Notes: generated by a model not told the origin, from the letters alone. A DNA stretch of 64,000 nt from Gammaproteobacteria bacterium (GCA_024235095.1 JACKNC010000001.1:248001-312000); one strand, 5' to 3'; positions 41,099-51,706 are shown, counted from the stretch's first letter. Numbers and translations are program-made.

Positions 41099-44000
41099 CT
41101 AAAGACCCAGTTCCGCCATAAAGTCAGTGAATTCCTGAGAATAGAGGAAGTCCGCCATCACGTCGTTGCGTGATTTACCGGCTGCCAACTCACCCTGCCA
41201 AAACGTCAGGCCATCCGCATCTGGCTCGCGCTGGAAGAAGGTGCGATAGAGATCGGTGATGAACTGGGTATCGCTAGTATTGTTACCCAGATATTCGGGA
41301 CTGTTGAAGAAGAAGTTCGCCATATCCCGGAATACAGGTTTGACATCGACGCCTGCCGCCTGGCGCTCAGCGATGAGAGCCTGCCAGAAAGCCAGGCCCG
41401 TCGGATCGGGCGCGCGACCCAGGATAGAGGTGTAGTAATGGGTGATTAGCTCGGTCGATGAGCTGACAAAAGTAGCAGTAGCCGTTTTGATGGCGTCCAT
41501 CGTCACCGTGCAGGTTGTCCCGGTTCCAGCACAAGCTCCGCTCCAACCAGTAAAAGAGGAGGAGGTACTCACGTCGGGCTTGGCTGTGAGGGTGACGATC
41601 TTGCTATCAGCCTTTGTGTAGGACTGCCAACAATCAGCGCCACAATCGATGACCGTGGTAGTAGCACCGTCATCAGCAACCACCGTACCGGTTACCTTAC
41701 CAGTACCCACTCCGGTCTTGTACACAGCCAGGACGACCTGGCTGGGATCTTTGTTATTATCCCAGTACCTGGCTGTGATGTTAGTCGTGTCCTCCTCATA
41801 CAAGGCCAACTCACAGTCTTTAAGACCCACGCAAGACCCACTCCAATAAAGGAAGGTATACAGCGATTTTGGCGGATCCTGTCCATCCGTCTTCGGTGCC
41901 TGGGTCAACGTAACTTTATCGCCGTACAGGAAAGGAATATCGCAGTTAGTGCTGACATTGCAGACAATGCCGCTGGGTTGGCTATACACCGTTCCATTGC
42001 CAGATTCTTCGACAGTTACCTTCAACCGTTTAACGGTGAAGATCCGATCAGTGGCATCCCGCTGGCCTTGGGAGTAAACACCCAGCTTGTAGTCGCCCGC
42101 TGGCAGATCTTTAGGCGGCACATTAGGCAACACAATACTGCCAATACACGGTGGATGCTCCGTACCCGTTTCGGTGCTTGTTCCGGTACCCGCAGGTAAA
42201 CTACTAAATTGGCACTCTTTGCCTGCGCTGAAAACCGTCGAATCCGTGGGAAGGAACACATCTGCTTTATCGGGTGAAACGAAGTACAGGCTGGCCTGGA
42301 AAAGTCCTGTTTCAAATGGTTGGTTATTTTCTACATTGAGTTCAAAACTGATGTTGCGCTGGCCATTTTTGCCCGCTGGTTGTTTCCCGTCAGCCGTAGC
42401 CGGTTTGGGACTGACTAACGTCAAATCTACTCCTACATTAGAATCTGAAAATGTGGCGGTCACTATTTTATCGCTGTCCAGCGTCACTGTGCAGGGATCC
42501 GCGCTATTACAAGTCGGTTCGCTCCAACCATTGAAAACCGAGTCGGTTCCGGATTGGGCAGTCAGCGTCACCCGAGTACCCATATCATAACTTTCCTGGC
42601 AATCATCACCGCAGTTGATGCCGGACGGGTCGCTGATTACAGAACCAGTGCTGCTACCCCCTTTTTTCAGGTTGACAATCAATGATCGTTGGCTCTCTTC
42701 CCGGAAAACCGCCGTGACAGACTTAGCTTCATTCATTTTGATTGAGCAAGTCTCCACGCTTGGATTACTATCACAACCGCTCCAACCTACAAAAGATAAG
42801 CCAGGAGCAGCCGTAGCAGTTAATGTCACATCTTTGCCCCGATTGTAGTCTTTGGCGCAGTCGGCAGCGCCAGAGCCACAACGAATACCTTCTGGACTAC
42901 TAATCACAACGCCTCTGCCAGTCACCTTCACAGTTAGCGTAAAGGTATCCGGATCCAGGAAGTTCGCAGTTACTGTCTTGTCTGCGTCCATTTTTACAGT
43001 GCAGGTTGCTCCAGAGTTATTTCCACCCTCACAAGATACCCCAGCCCATCCGGCAAATATCGAACCGTCTTCTGCCTCAGCAGTCAGCGTGACTTCCGTA
43101 TCCACTTCATAGGCTTCTTCGCAATCCACACCGCAGTCAATGCCATCCGGGACACTGGTCACTGTGCCGGAGCCTACTCTAGTAACCGTCAAGGCATTGG
43201 AATCAGTATTGATGACTGGAATGCTGAATTTGGTCACAAATGCATCCGCGCCACCCGAATAACGCCGGTAAGGCGTAATCGGATCCAGGACAAAGCCATC
43301 CTCAAGCGAGTTGGTATAACCGACCATATAAACATCATTAGAGAAGTCCTTGGCAAGTCCACGCCCGGAATCATTCTCGGCGCCGCCCCAGAAACTGGAA
43401 TACGTTAACTTCGTTCCATCTTCATTGAGTCTGGATAAGAAGGCTTCGCTCTTGGCCGCCACATTGTCATCAGCAGCCACCATTGGAAAACCAGGTGAGA
43501 AGGTTTCGCCAGCAACAAAAGCATTGCCAAAGCTATCTACAGCAATGCCATAACCGACGTCATTGGAAAATCCACCCAAGTAAGTGGCGTAATTCAGCGC
43601 GAAAGCAGAACCTGAATCGGTGTACTTGGCGACAAAAGCATCCTGCGAAGCTGTTGGGCCGTTGAACGTGGCGTCATAAGCGCCTTCCGTAGCAATACCG
43701 GATATAGAACTGGTATAGCCCGTTATATAGACGCCAGTTAATTCATCCCGCGCAATCGCTAAACCCCGTTCATTGCTCGGACCATCCAGAGATGTATTAG
43801 AGCTGATGACACCGGTTGTATTAACCTTAGCAATAAAAGCCGCTTCATTGGTTGGGCTATTGCGATAGCCGGTGATATAAGCGCTTGTTCCCGCCGAATC
43901 TAGCACAATGCCTTGGCCGCGATCATTGCCGGTAAAGTTGGTCAGGCGGCTATATACCAAGCCGTTACCTGCTGCGTTCACTTTGACGATAAAGGAATCT

Positions 44001-45721
44001 TCACCACCACCATTAGCAGCAGCGCCAGTTGTTCCTGGAAAATTCACTCCTGGAAAACTTGATGAGGTAGTGTACCCCGTTACATAAGCCTCACCCAAAC
44101 CATTGACGGCAATCCCATAACCAGATTCACTCCCTGCGCCACCGAGGTAAGTTGAATAGCCCAACTGGCCATTGGCATTGATTTTAGCAACAAAAGCATC
44201 TTGGGTGCCTTGAAGCGCAGCAACAATCAGGGTGAATGTCTTACGGGTGACATTTTTAGGATCAGCATTATCTTCTACTTTGACAATAAAATTGTAGCTA
44301 CCCACCTGATCAATAGTTGACGTTCCTGATAATACACCCGCAGAGGAAAGCGTAAGGCTGGAGGGCAAACTACCTCCATCAACGCTCCAAGTATAAGTCA
44401 CCGTACATATTGTTTCTGGCGCTACTGGTGTACACTGCCCATCCGTCGCTATAAATGTTTTCGTATAGGCAGTCCCTGGACGGGCTACGGATAAAGGCGT
44501 TGTCGTCGTAATCACTATAGTATCGCCTTCATCAACCTGCTCAGCGGTTGATTTAATCGTCTGTGGAAAATTATCTGAATTCGTGGAACCGGTCACATAA
44601 GCATTGCTCGCGTTATCCACGGCAATCCCATAACCCACATCGAAAGCGCTGCCGCCAAAATAGGTTGAATAAATAATCGTACCGGCTGCATCCATCCGGG
44701 TTACGAAAGCGTCAGTACCCCCGCTAAAATTCTGATTGATTGCAAGACTCGTCGTAGGAAACTGCTTACCCGCATCCCCCACGTTCGCATTATTCGTACT
44801 GGTCGAACCGGTAATATACGCATTGCCTGCGCTATCCACTGCAATGCTTAAACCCCGATCATCGCCGCCGACACCGGTATCATCATCCGGTGCACCGCCC
44901 ACAAAAGTAAAATACACCACCGGATCAATCACCAGCGGTAGCTGCGAGTTATAAGCGGCAATCTCAAATCCCACTACCGGCGCATCCTCAATGGACTTAC
45001 GCAACACATAACGCCCATCTACCTTCCGCCGTTCGCCATTCACCACCTGATAAATGGTCGGTGAGGAATGCAGTACTTCCCGCCCGGTCGCTAAAACCAC
45101 CAACTCCCCATTATCGGCAATGCGCGCTTCATCCGCCCCGACCAGACTTAGATTGATCACTGTCGGGTCAACACCCGGCGCAACCACAAAGTCATACTCC
45201 AACTGGCGCGGATTGCCATACAACACCCAATCCACTCCCGGATACACTTCGCTATAACGTACTTTAGCGAAATGCGGCACATCGGTTTGCCAATACTGCG
45301 GATCATTGCCCAGATAATAATGACTGCGGCCCGGCAACGCATCCATGCCGGACATCACCGGCTTTGAATTCACCGTATCACCAGCCAACTGCATTTGCAC
45401 CAGCGATGACGTTTGCTCCTTTCCACGCAACGCCAGCACCGCCGCATTCGGGGTTAAATACAACTGATAGCCTGGCGCCCGCGCCACAAACTTCACGTTT
45501 TCCGCTGCCTGACCCTGATTCGGTTCAAAATGCAACGGTGACCGCCCGAACGCCTCGATCATCCGCGCCCGTTGCGCTGCGATCGCTGGCTGTCGGTCCA
45601 GCACCGCTGCCTCACTCGCCAGCGCCACGCCCTGACCCAGCAGCACACTGACGACGAAAGCCCACAGTATGACGCACAGCCACTGCCTCCCACTGCGCAT
45701 TGCCCACCCGTTGCTATTCAT
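41099..45721 (-). CDS. Giant secreted SBBP-propeller / InlB-repeat / DUF4214 protein
   Basis: About 1,540 residues from ATG 45721 (GGGG seven bases upstream); ATG 45739 is an alternative. Signal peptide to about residue 36. Residues about 50-260 match the N-terminal domain found with SBBP propellers (SPLHFEPNQGQAAENVKF, PGVDWVLYGN). Then many SBBP beta-propeller repeats (DAFVAKINANGQLGYSTYLG, SGYGIAVNGLGEAYVTG) interrupted near 400-490 by an Ig-like He_PIG domain. From about 840 come five divergent InlB-type repeats (VTLTAEAEDGSIFAGW, SGCD, TVTANF) with Cys pairs. The C-terminus is DUF4214 (YYTSILGRAPDPTGLAFWQ, FFQREPDADGLTFWQ). Likely a surface or matrix protein. Confidence 0.87.
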   Translation of the reverse strand: MNSNGWAMRSGRQWLCVILWAFVVSVLLGQGVALASEAAVLDRQPAIAAQRARMIEAFGRSPLHFEPNQGQAAENVKFVARAPGYQLYLTPNAAVLALRGKEQTSSLVQMQLAGDTVNSKPVMSGMDALPGRSHYYLGNDPQYWQTDVPHFAKVRYSEVYPGVDWVLYGNPRQLEYDFVVAPGVDPTVINLSLVGADEARIADNGELVVLATGREVLHSSPTIYQVVNGERRKVDGRYVLRKSIEDAPVVGFEIAAYNSQLPLVIDPVVYFTFVGGAPDDDTGVGGDDRGLSIAVDSAGNAYITGSTSTNNANVGDAGKQFPTTSLAINQNFSGGTDAFVTRMDAAGTIIYSTYFGGSAFDVGYGIAVDNASNAYVTGSTNSDNFPQTIKSTAEQVDEGDTIVITTTTPLSVARPGTAYTKTFIATDGQCTPVAPETICTVTYTWSVDGGSLPSSLTLSSAGVLSGTSTIDQVGSYNFIVKVEDNADPKNVTRKTFTLIVAALQGTQDAFVAKINANGQLGYSTYLGGAGSESGYGIAVNGLGEAYVTGYTTSSSFPGVNFPGTTGAAANGGGEDSFIVKVNAAGNGLVYSRLTNFTGNDRGQGIVLDSAGTSAYITGYRNSPTNEAAFIAKVNTTGVISSNTSLDGPSNERGLAIARDELTGVYITGYTSSISGIATEGAYDATFNGPTASQDAFVAKYTDSGSAFALNYATYLGGFSNDVGYGIAVDSFGNAFVAGETFSPGFPMVAADDNVAAKSEAFLSRLNEDGTKLTYSSFWGGAENDSGRGLAKDFSNDVYMVGYTNSLEDGFVLDPITPYRRYSGGADAFVTKFSIPVINTDSNALTVTRVGSGTVTSVPDGIDCGVDCEEAYEVDTEVTLTAEAEDGSIFAGWAGVSCEGGNNSGATCTVKMDADKTVTANFLDPDTFTLTVKVTGRGVVISSPEGIRCGSGAADCAKDYNRGKDVTLTATAAPGLSFVGWSGCDSNPSVETCSIKMNEAKSVTAVFREESQRSLIVNLKKGGSSTGSVISDPSGINCGDDCQESYDMGTRVTLTAQSGTDSVFNGWSEPTCNSADPCTVTLDSDKIVTATFSDSNVGVDLTLVSPKPATADGKQPAGKNGQRNISFELNVENNQPFETGLFQASLYFVSPDKADVFLPTDSTVFSAGKECQFSSLPAGTGTSTETGTEHPPCIGSIVLPNVPPKDLPAGDYKLGVYSQGQRDATDRIFTVKRLKVTVEESGNGTVYSQPSGIVCNVSTNCDIPFLYGDKVTLTQAPKTDGQDPPKSLYTFLYWSGSCVGLKDCELALYEEDTTNITARYWDNNKDPSQVVLAVYKTGVGTGKVTGTVVADDGATTTVIDCGADCWQSYTKADSKIVTLTAKPDVSTSSSFTGWSGACAGTGTTCTVTMDAIKTATATFVSSSTELITHYYTSILGRAPDPTGLAFWQALIAERQAAGVDVKPVFRDMANFFFNSPEYLGNNTSDTQFITDLYRTFFQREPDADGLTFWQGELAAGKSRNDVMADFLYSQEFTDFMAELGL

Positions 45722-45861
45722 GACTGTACCCCACAACATGTCTTATCGCTGCATCTTTAGAAAAAAGAGTAAACCCATTACATGGTGATTCGCGAGTCCC
45801 GCCTACGTAAAGAGCAGATTATTTTGGTACTGTAAATTTTCCTGTGATCGCCGGATCAGAT

Positions 45862-45895
45862 GTAGGATACGGTTCGCAAGCTCACCATCTCCTAC
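45862..45895. repeat. Short inverted repeat upstream of the SBBP gene
   Basis: GTAGGA (45862-45867) pairs with TCCTAC (45890-45895) around ACGGTTCGCAAGCTC-type loop sequence. Just beside it at 45830-45845, CTGTAAATTTTCCTG resembles the TGT-N11-ACA dyads but lacks a proper second half. Confidence 0.45.
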
Positions 45896-45916
45896 AGTTA
45901 CTCCTATCTGCTTTCA

Positions 45917-46349
45917 TTACAACTCCGGCCAGAAGCCTTCAGCCATCACCTGATCTATAGACCAGAGGCATGCGTCTGGAAAAACCAGCCCGGTTTCTTC
46001 GGTTGCCAAAGCTACGCCATCCGCCCATACTTCTTCCCACCACTGCATATCGGCCAAAGACGCTTTTAAGACTCGGCGTTCGCTGCAAGCGCTTGGCAAT
46101 GGCGCGTCGCTGGACGGTAATCGTTTGTCGCCAACTCCGTCCCTGTCGTTCCGGTTGAAACTGCCATTTCAAGAGATGCGCCAACAAGACCGCTATGCGA
46201 TTCGCCAGCTCGCGTTGCTCGCTTTTACCCACATCCTCAATCTCCTCAGCAACCTGTTCCACATCGAGTTCGGCGAAGCGACCCGCACGTAATAGAGCGG
46301 CCTGCTGATTAGCCCATGCAATGACATCTTGCTGGTAAAGCGTCGCCAT
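45917..46349 (-). pseudogene. DUF29-family gene with a one-base frameshift
   Basis: From ATG 46349 the frame reads MATLYQQDVIAWANQQAALL through QRRAIAKRLQRTPSLK, typical DUF29. There an AAAA run (46064-46067 on the complement) has one base too many: removing it continues KASLADMQWWEEVWADG to the normal end MAEGFWPEL at 45917. Without correction the protein runs into an unrelated tail. Either a true frameshift, a read error, or slippage in the A tract. DUF29 function is unknown. Confidence 0.88.
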
Positions 46350-46384
46350 TGGCTTCTTCAACTTCAATTCCAAGCAGCCCAATA

Positions 46385-46405
46385 CCCCTCTTTGCAAAAG
46401 AGGGG
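46385..46405. repeat. Single module of the TTTGCAAA palindromic repeat
   Basis: CCCCTCTTTGCAAAAGAGGG plus one G, a near-perfect hairpin just upstream of the DUF29 gene and beside the end of the Ig-domain gene. Same family as 20056-20153. Confidence 0.75.
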
Positions 46406-46426
46406 GTTAGGAGGAGTTGAGAACGG

Positions 46427-49400
46427 CTACGGTGTTAGTTCAACTGGCACTACCACCTTGGCATTACCCACCTCGAACGTCACCGACCCGACGGTTACGG
46501 GAACAGGCACCGATAGATCCTGGCTTGGATTGGTCACTGTCACGTTGAACAGCGCCGTTGACCCCGTCGTGTTGGACCTGAAGGGTTCGACACTTAGATT
46601 CAAAGTAGCATTCGTCGAACCCGCAGTAGCAAAGACCGTCGTACCGGTTAGATCCACATTACCCGGTAAATTGACAACTATCGTCACATTACCAGACACA
46701 CTTGCCAGCGGCCCAAGGGCAGTGCCGCCCACCGATAAATTCAATCTGGTAGGACTGGCGGCAACCGTCAGAGCTGCCTCGTTCTCAACCGAAATCGCGC
46801 AACTGGGCAATACGCCAAAAGGACTTGGCTGACCAGGAGGGCTTGGGACTGCCGGCAGCACATCACCCGCAAGAACAGGAAGGGTAAAGGCGGCGCTTTG
46901 ACGCGCTTCGGTGCCACTGACCCGCGTACTGGCCTCCAATGCGACCGTCACCCAATTAGCGTATTGCTGCGCATAAACAACGCTGAAATCACCAAATCCC
47001 GAATCATCCGTAGTAACAGAGGGCACCGATGGGGCTGCAACATTGCCCGGATCAAGCCGACCATTACCATTGGTATCCTCACCCGCATCCAAAACACCGT
47101 TATTTCGCCGCGGATCGCCTTGAGGGTAAAACTGGTCCTCATTCGGACAAGTTTGGTTGACCTGAGGTATCCATACTTCAGTTGTTCCGATAAATCCACG
47201 GAAATATTGCCCTTTATTATAGTTGCTCGGGATAACCTGAAGAACGACACTAGCTCCGGCAACGGCTCCACCGACCACGTCAGTCACCAGCACGTTGTAC
47301 GGTAGCAAATACTTCGTAGCATCTTCGCTCTCCAGAACGACATTACCCGTACCCAGCGTAATGAAAAGTTCCTTTTTAGCCACAGTCAATTGCACTTCCC
47401 CTGTCAAACTAGTCTCAGCGATCGCCGCCTGAATAATCACGCCATTTTCCTGGGTCGCCGAGGAACCGGCAATGTATTCGACGCTGGCCCGGCCCGCCAG
47501 ATCGGTTTTCGCCGAACTGGAGGTCAATGCACCGCCACTGGTGTCGCGCAGCACAGTAAACAGCACATCTTGACCAATCACCGGATTTTCGCTGGCATCT
47601 ACAACAATAGCGGTAATTGTACTGCGCTCAACGGTGCTAGGCGGAACATTAACGCCAACGCTCGTAGGATTGGCTTGCAGATCAATAATGCGCGCAGGCA
47701 CCGTAGAACTGAACTGGAGACTCACCGTCGCCGCCACGGAGTCAACGCCCAAGGCGCCGCTGGCGGACAGTGTGGCGCTGCCAGGCACACTTGACTGAAT
47801 CGTCAGCAGATCGCTAATTTGCCCATCAGCATTGGTGATGCCTGCATACTGCGTACCATTACTGCCCGCTTCCGAAGGATTCAGGATGCCCTTAGTGGTT
47901 TGCACACGGACGCTGGCCCCCACTACCGGCTGGCCATCCCTGGTCCAGGTCACCCGCACACCTACCGGGGTATCCAGCGCTGCGCTCTCGGTCAGCTCAT
48001 TGGTTTCCAGATCGTAGATTTCAATGATAAAACTGTCTGGCGAGGCACTGAGTTCGACCGGTAACGTCGAGGTATTGGCATTCGCCGACAGCCCATCCCA
48101 ACTGGCATTGATGGTGTACGAACCCGACTCAGTCACCCTCAGAATGAATCGTTCACCCTGATCGTCCAACGCGATGCCCGAGGCGTTGGTCGTCAATGTC
48201 TGAGTCTGACTGACGGCCCCGGAAACGGTCACCTGAATCTGCGCGCCGCCAATACCCCGATCCGACGAATCAATCAGGGTAAAGGTCAATGGCACTTCAT
48301 CGCCGACTTGAATCGCTGTCGGCACCCCAGAGATATCCAGCCGGGTGCCAGTCACCGTGACCGTCACATCGTTTGCCGTGATGCCCCCTGAACTCGCGCC
48401 CACCACGATATCACGATTGCGCTTATTGCCGCCCGCCGACAACTCCGCTGTCGCTTGACCGGCTGCGTCAGTGACTGCGCTGATCACCTGCAAGGTGCCA
48501 TCGCCGCTCTTAATCTGGAAGGTCACTGTCGCCCCTTCGACCAGTACGCTGTTGGCGTCGCGGGCAACCGCCGTAATCGTCACCGGCGTCTGGTCGGAAG
48601 ACGGCAATTCCGGGCTACTGGCCAGCAACGCCAACTGGGTCGGAACAGGACCGCTATTGCCTCCTGACTCCACCGTCACCGTAGCGTTGGCGATGCTGGT
48701 CAACTGGGGACTGCTCGAATCCACTACTTTGACGACGAAATTATAAGTGCCCGCGGCGCCAAACGTGCCCGCCAGCACCCCACTGTCGCTAAGCGTAATA
48801 TCCGCCGGCAGATTACCAATGCTTTCGAACGACCAGGTATACGGTGCGGTGCCGCCCGCCACAGTTCCGATGACCGTGGAATACGGTACGCCCGCCGTCG
48901 CTGTCGGCAATGGTGTATTGAGCGTCACCGTCAACGGTTCGCCAGTGCCACCTCCATCGGTGATAGTGATGGTCGCCGTAGCCGTTCCCTTCAAGCCATT
49001 TTTATCAGTCGCCTCGGCATTGAAAGTGAACGTCCCCGCCTGGGTCGGCGTACCGGTGATCGCGCCGGTCGATGAACCCACGCTCAAACCGGCTGTGGCC
49101 AGTACGCTGCTGGCGTCGCGGAAGGTGTAAGGCGGCGTGCCGCCAGTCGCGGCCAACACGCCGTCGGTGAACGGTTCGCCGACCACCCCTGCGCCACCGC
49201 CTTCAAGGGTCACGGTAATGGGCGACTCGCTGGCAATCTCAATACTGAAATTGCCGGTTCCGGTCGCACCCTTGCTATCAGTCGCCTGGATCGACACGGC
49301 AAACGTTCCCACCGCCGTGGGCGTTCCTGACAACGTACCGCTAGAATTCAGCGATACACCCGACGGAAAGTTACCCGCCAGCTTCTCAAACTTATACGGC

Positions 49401-51628
49401 GCTGTCCCACCGGTCGCACCAGCCACACCGTTAAAGGGCACGTTCACCGTGCCGGTCAACGGCTCCAGGGTCACCGTCAGCTCCGGCTGCTTGCCGACAA
49501 CGATGGTGAACGCTGCCGTACCGGTAAAAGCGCTGTTATCGCCGGCTGGTCGGGTTTCCTTCACATTCACCACAAAGCTGAAGGTGCCATCGGTGGTCGG
49601 TGTGCCGCTGATAATTCCGGTTGACGGATTCAGCGACAACCCCGGCGGCAACGCGCCCGCGATGGACCATTCATACGGGGGTACGCCACCGGTCGCGGTC
49701 AAGCTTCCTGAGTAAGGCGTTCCCACTTCTGCAGTGAGCGGATCCAGGGCAATTTGCAGCGTTCCCGGCGCCGGCACCGTGATATTCAGCGTGAAGGTCG
49801 CCGTACCGCCCGACGCGGTCTGGAACGGGAAGGCATAGTCACCTGGCCGCTCCATATTGACCGTCACCTGCACCTGGCCTTGATCATCGGTCTTGCCGAA
49901 TTCACCCTCGGCGGGATTAAAGACCAAGGTAAATGGGCCAGCTGCCACAATCTGTCCGACACCAATCAGTATGCCCGCCATCGGCGAACCTTCATCATCG
50001 GTCAGCCGCAGTGTACCAGTGCAAGAGCCGGTTCCCTCCGCCGGAGTCACCTGGCAATCGAATAAACCCTCCAGCTTGCCTGCGCCCGGCGAACGAATCG
50101 TTACATCCACCGGCGCCGCCACATTGTCCGAGGTGAATTGAATCGGGATCTCCTGGCTGCCGGGAATCTGGCCACTGCTGGCGATGGTCACTGTCGTACA
50201 ACCCTCCGCACCGGTCAGCACCGCGCCGCGAACGTCGGCAACGCCATTGACCGTCACCGCCGCCTGACCGCGCGCCCCAACGTCATAGCGAATTTCCGTC
50301 GCTGGTAGTGGCGAGAAATTCACATCGCGCAAGCACATCCGCACATCGGTGCTGCGGTTCGGCCCCAGGCTGGTCGCCGATACAGTCAGCACCCGGTCAG
50401 CGCCACTAGTCGCCGCCAAATACACCGAGTCGCAATTTGCGCCGCTGGGATTGCAGGTATTCAAAATTCCGCACACATCCATATCGGTGGTGCACGCCAT
50501 CAACACCGCGGTCTGTCCCAGGTTTTCCACTGGATAGGTCAGCGTGGTGCTGGCCACGCCATTCAGATTGGTGAAGGACGGCGACAATACCGCGCCGTGT
50601 ACAGCGCGTCCGATGATATACGGCACCGTCCCCCGGTTGTTCTTGCCGCTATTGAATGGCTGACTCACGTTCAACACTTGCTGCCGGGGCACCGATTGCA
50701 CCCGTCGCAACGTCGTGTGATAACTGTTGTTAAAACCGGTGGTATCCAGGAATCGCCCATCCAGCACCAGCGAATCGAAGAGCAAAACGCCCTTGGTCCG
50801 GAAAGCGCCTCTACGCGCCCTGAACTGGAATTGCCCTTCGGTAGGGTCGCCGTTGGGGCCAGCCATGAAGAAGGAACCTGGATTGTCGGGATAACCGGTC
50901 AGCGGGCCATCGACCAGGAAAAAATTAATTTGCGTATTGGGATTGGTCGGGTTGCCATTAATGTCGTTCACCACCACGCTGACCACCCGGCTGTAGGTTC
51001 CGCTCTGAATAGGCGGATCGCCGAACCGCGTTTGACCGGCCAAAATGGCGTTGACATACGGACCAGTGAAAGTGATTGAAAAGGGCGGACGCTCTTCGTT
51101 ATATACCTCGATCTCAATGCTGGCGCTCACCACCTGATTAGTGGTCGGATCCGCCGCCGAAGCAGTGATAATCACGGTGCCAGGGGTCGAGGTGGCGTGG
51201 AAAAAAGCGGTCGCGATGCCGCTGCTTTCCAATGACAGACTGCGGAACCCCTGGGTCAGATCCTCGGGATTAACCAGCGCGCCCGAAGCCAGCGTCGGCG
51301 CTAAATCCAATTGAATATTGCCCGCCAGTAATCGCCCGTCCTGTTTCAATAGAGCCGTCAGCGTGCGGGTGTAGGGCAAACTCGGGTTGACCGGTTGGCC
51401 GGATAGATTGACCGGAACCCGGGTGCTAGTGACCGATTCGCCGGTAACGGTATCGTTAACGTAAAGTTCGACGGTAATTAGCGGCCGCCCGGTAAACCCG
51501 CCATCGCCGCCGCCAGGATTGGTAAAGCCCTGGGCCAGAACGTCGCCCATCCCCCCGCTGACCATCAACAGGATGATCAACATCAATAATTCTGTAAAAT
51601 TTTTTAGCCCGCTTAACAGTGTTCGCAT
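46427..51628 (-). CDS. Giant Ig-domain exported protein downstream of pilQ
   Basis: A 1,733-residue protein with a GGGGAG ribosome site and N-terminal signal (about 1-33, LLMLIILLMVSGGMGDVLAQ). Residues about 34-610 contain invasin/Big-1-like modules. About 620-990 are four putative-Ig (He_PIG) domains, each with a core like ATGGVPPYEWSIAGALPPGL and GIISGTPT. About 990-1730 are further Big-1-type modules (VTITAVARDANSVLVEGATV). A Ca-binding EF-hand-like loop DAGEDTNGNGRLDPG lies near 1510-1525. No autotransporter, sortase or PEP-CTERM tail is seen, so the export route is unclear. It is 94 bases after pilQ and may be co-transcribed. Probable adhesin; the role is inferred. Confidence 0.85.
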   Translation of the reverse strand: MRTLLSGLKNFTELLMLIILLMVSGGMGDVLAQGFTNPGGGDGGFTGRPLITVELYVNDTVTGESVTSTRVPVNLSGQPVNPSLPYTRTLTALLKQDGRLLAGNIQLDLAPTLASGALVNPEDLTQGFRSLSLESSGIATAFFHATSTPGTVIITASAADPTTNQVVSASIEIEVYNEERPPFSITFTGPYVNAILAGQTRFGDPPIQSGTYSRVVSVVVNDINGNPTNPNTQINFFLVDGPLTGYPDNPGSFFMAGPNGDPTEGQFQFRARRGAFRTKGVLLFDSLVLDGRFLDTTGFNNSYHTTLRRVQSVPRQQVLNVSQPFNSGKNNRGTVPYIIGRAVHGAVLSPSFTNLNGVASTTLTYPVENLGQTAVLMACTTDMDVCGILNTCNPSGANCDSVYLAATSGADRVLTVSATSLGPNRSTDVRMCLRDVNFSPLPATEIRYDVGARGQAAVTVNGVADVRGAVLTGAEGCTTVTIASSGQIPGSQEIPIQFTSDNVAAPVDVTIRSPGAGKLEGLFDCQVTPAEGTGSCTGTLRLTDDEGSPMAGILIGVGQIVAAGPFTLVFNPAEGEFGKTDDQGQVQVTVNMERPGDYAFPFQTASGGTATFTLNITVPAPGTLQIALDPLTAEVGTPYSGSLTATGGVPPYEWSIAGALPPGLSLNPSTGIISGTPTTDGTFSFVVNVKETRPAGDNSAFTGTAAFTIVVGKQPELTVTLEPLTGTVNVPFNGVAGATGGTAPYKFEKLAGNFPSGVSLNSSGTLSGTPTAVGTFAVSIQATDSKGATGTGNFSIEIASESPITVTLEGGGAGVVGEPFTDGVLAATGGTPPYTFRDASSVLATAGLSVGSSTGAITGTPTQAGTFTFNAEATDKNGLKGTATATITITDGGGTGEPLTVTLNTPLPTATAGVPYSTVIGTVAGGTAPYTWSFESIGNLPADITLSDSGVLAGTFGAAGTYNFVVKVVDSSSPQLTSIANATVTVESGGNSGPVPTQLALLASSPELPSSDQTPVTITAVARDANSVLVEGATVTFQIKSGDGTLQVISAVTDAAGQATAELSAGGNKRNRDIVVGASSGGITANDVTVTVTGTRLDISGVPTAIQVGDEVPLTFTLIDSSDRGIGGAQIQVTVSGAVSQTQTLTTNASGIALDDQGERFILRVTESGSYTINASWDGLSANANTSTLPVELSASPDSFIIEIYDLETNELTESAALDTPVGVRVTWTRDGQPVVGASVRVQTTKGILNPSEAGSNGTQYAGITNADGQISDLLTIQSSVPGSATLSASGALGVDSVAATVSLQFSSTVPARIIDLQANPTSVGVNVPPSTVERSTITAIVVDASENPVIGQDVLFTVLRDTSGGALTSSSAKTDLAGRASVEYIAGSSATQENGVIIQAAIAETSLTGEVQLTVAKKELFITLGTGNVVLESEDATKYLLPYNVLVTDVVGGAVAGASVVLQVIPSNYNKGQYFRGFIGTTEVWIPQVNQTCPNEDQFYPQGDPRRNNGVLDAGEDTNGNGRLDPGNVAAPSVPSVTTDDSGFGDFSVVYAQQYANWVTVALEASTRVSGTEARQSAAFTLPVLAGDVLPAVPSPPGQPSPFGVLPSCAISVENEAALTVAASPTRLNLSVGGTALGPLASVSGNVTIVVNLPGNVDLTGTTVFATAGSTNATLNLSVEPFRSNTTGSTALFNVTVTNPSQDLSVPVPVTVGSVTFEVGNAKVVVPVELTP

Positions 51629-51681
51629 GGCTTGGCTCCCCGCAACACAAATTCATTGTTTATCTGGAAAATCAGAATTCA

Positions 51682-51706
51682 GTCCCCTTTTTTTCAAAAG
51701 GGGGAG
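51682..51706. repeat. Single module of the palindromic repeat between pilQ and the Ig gene
   Basis: CCCCTTTTTTTTCAAAAGGGG with flanking TTCAGT, like the left module at 20056. It may act as a partial terminator after pilQ. Confidence 0.65.

Noticed and set aside
51585..51605. TGTAAAATTTTTTAG resembling the dyads
   Set aside because: Lies inside the signal-peptide codons of the Ig gene and lacks the CCGACA half.
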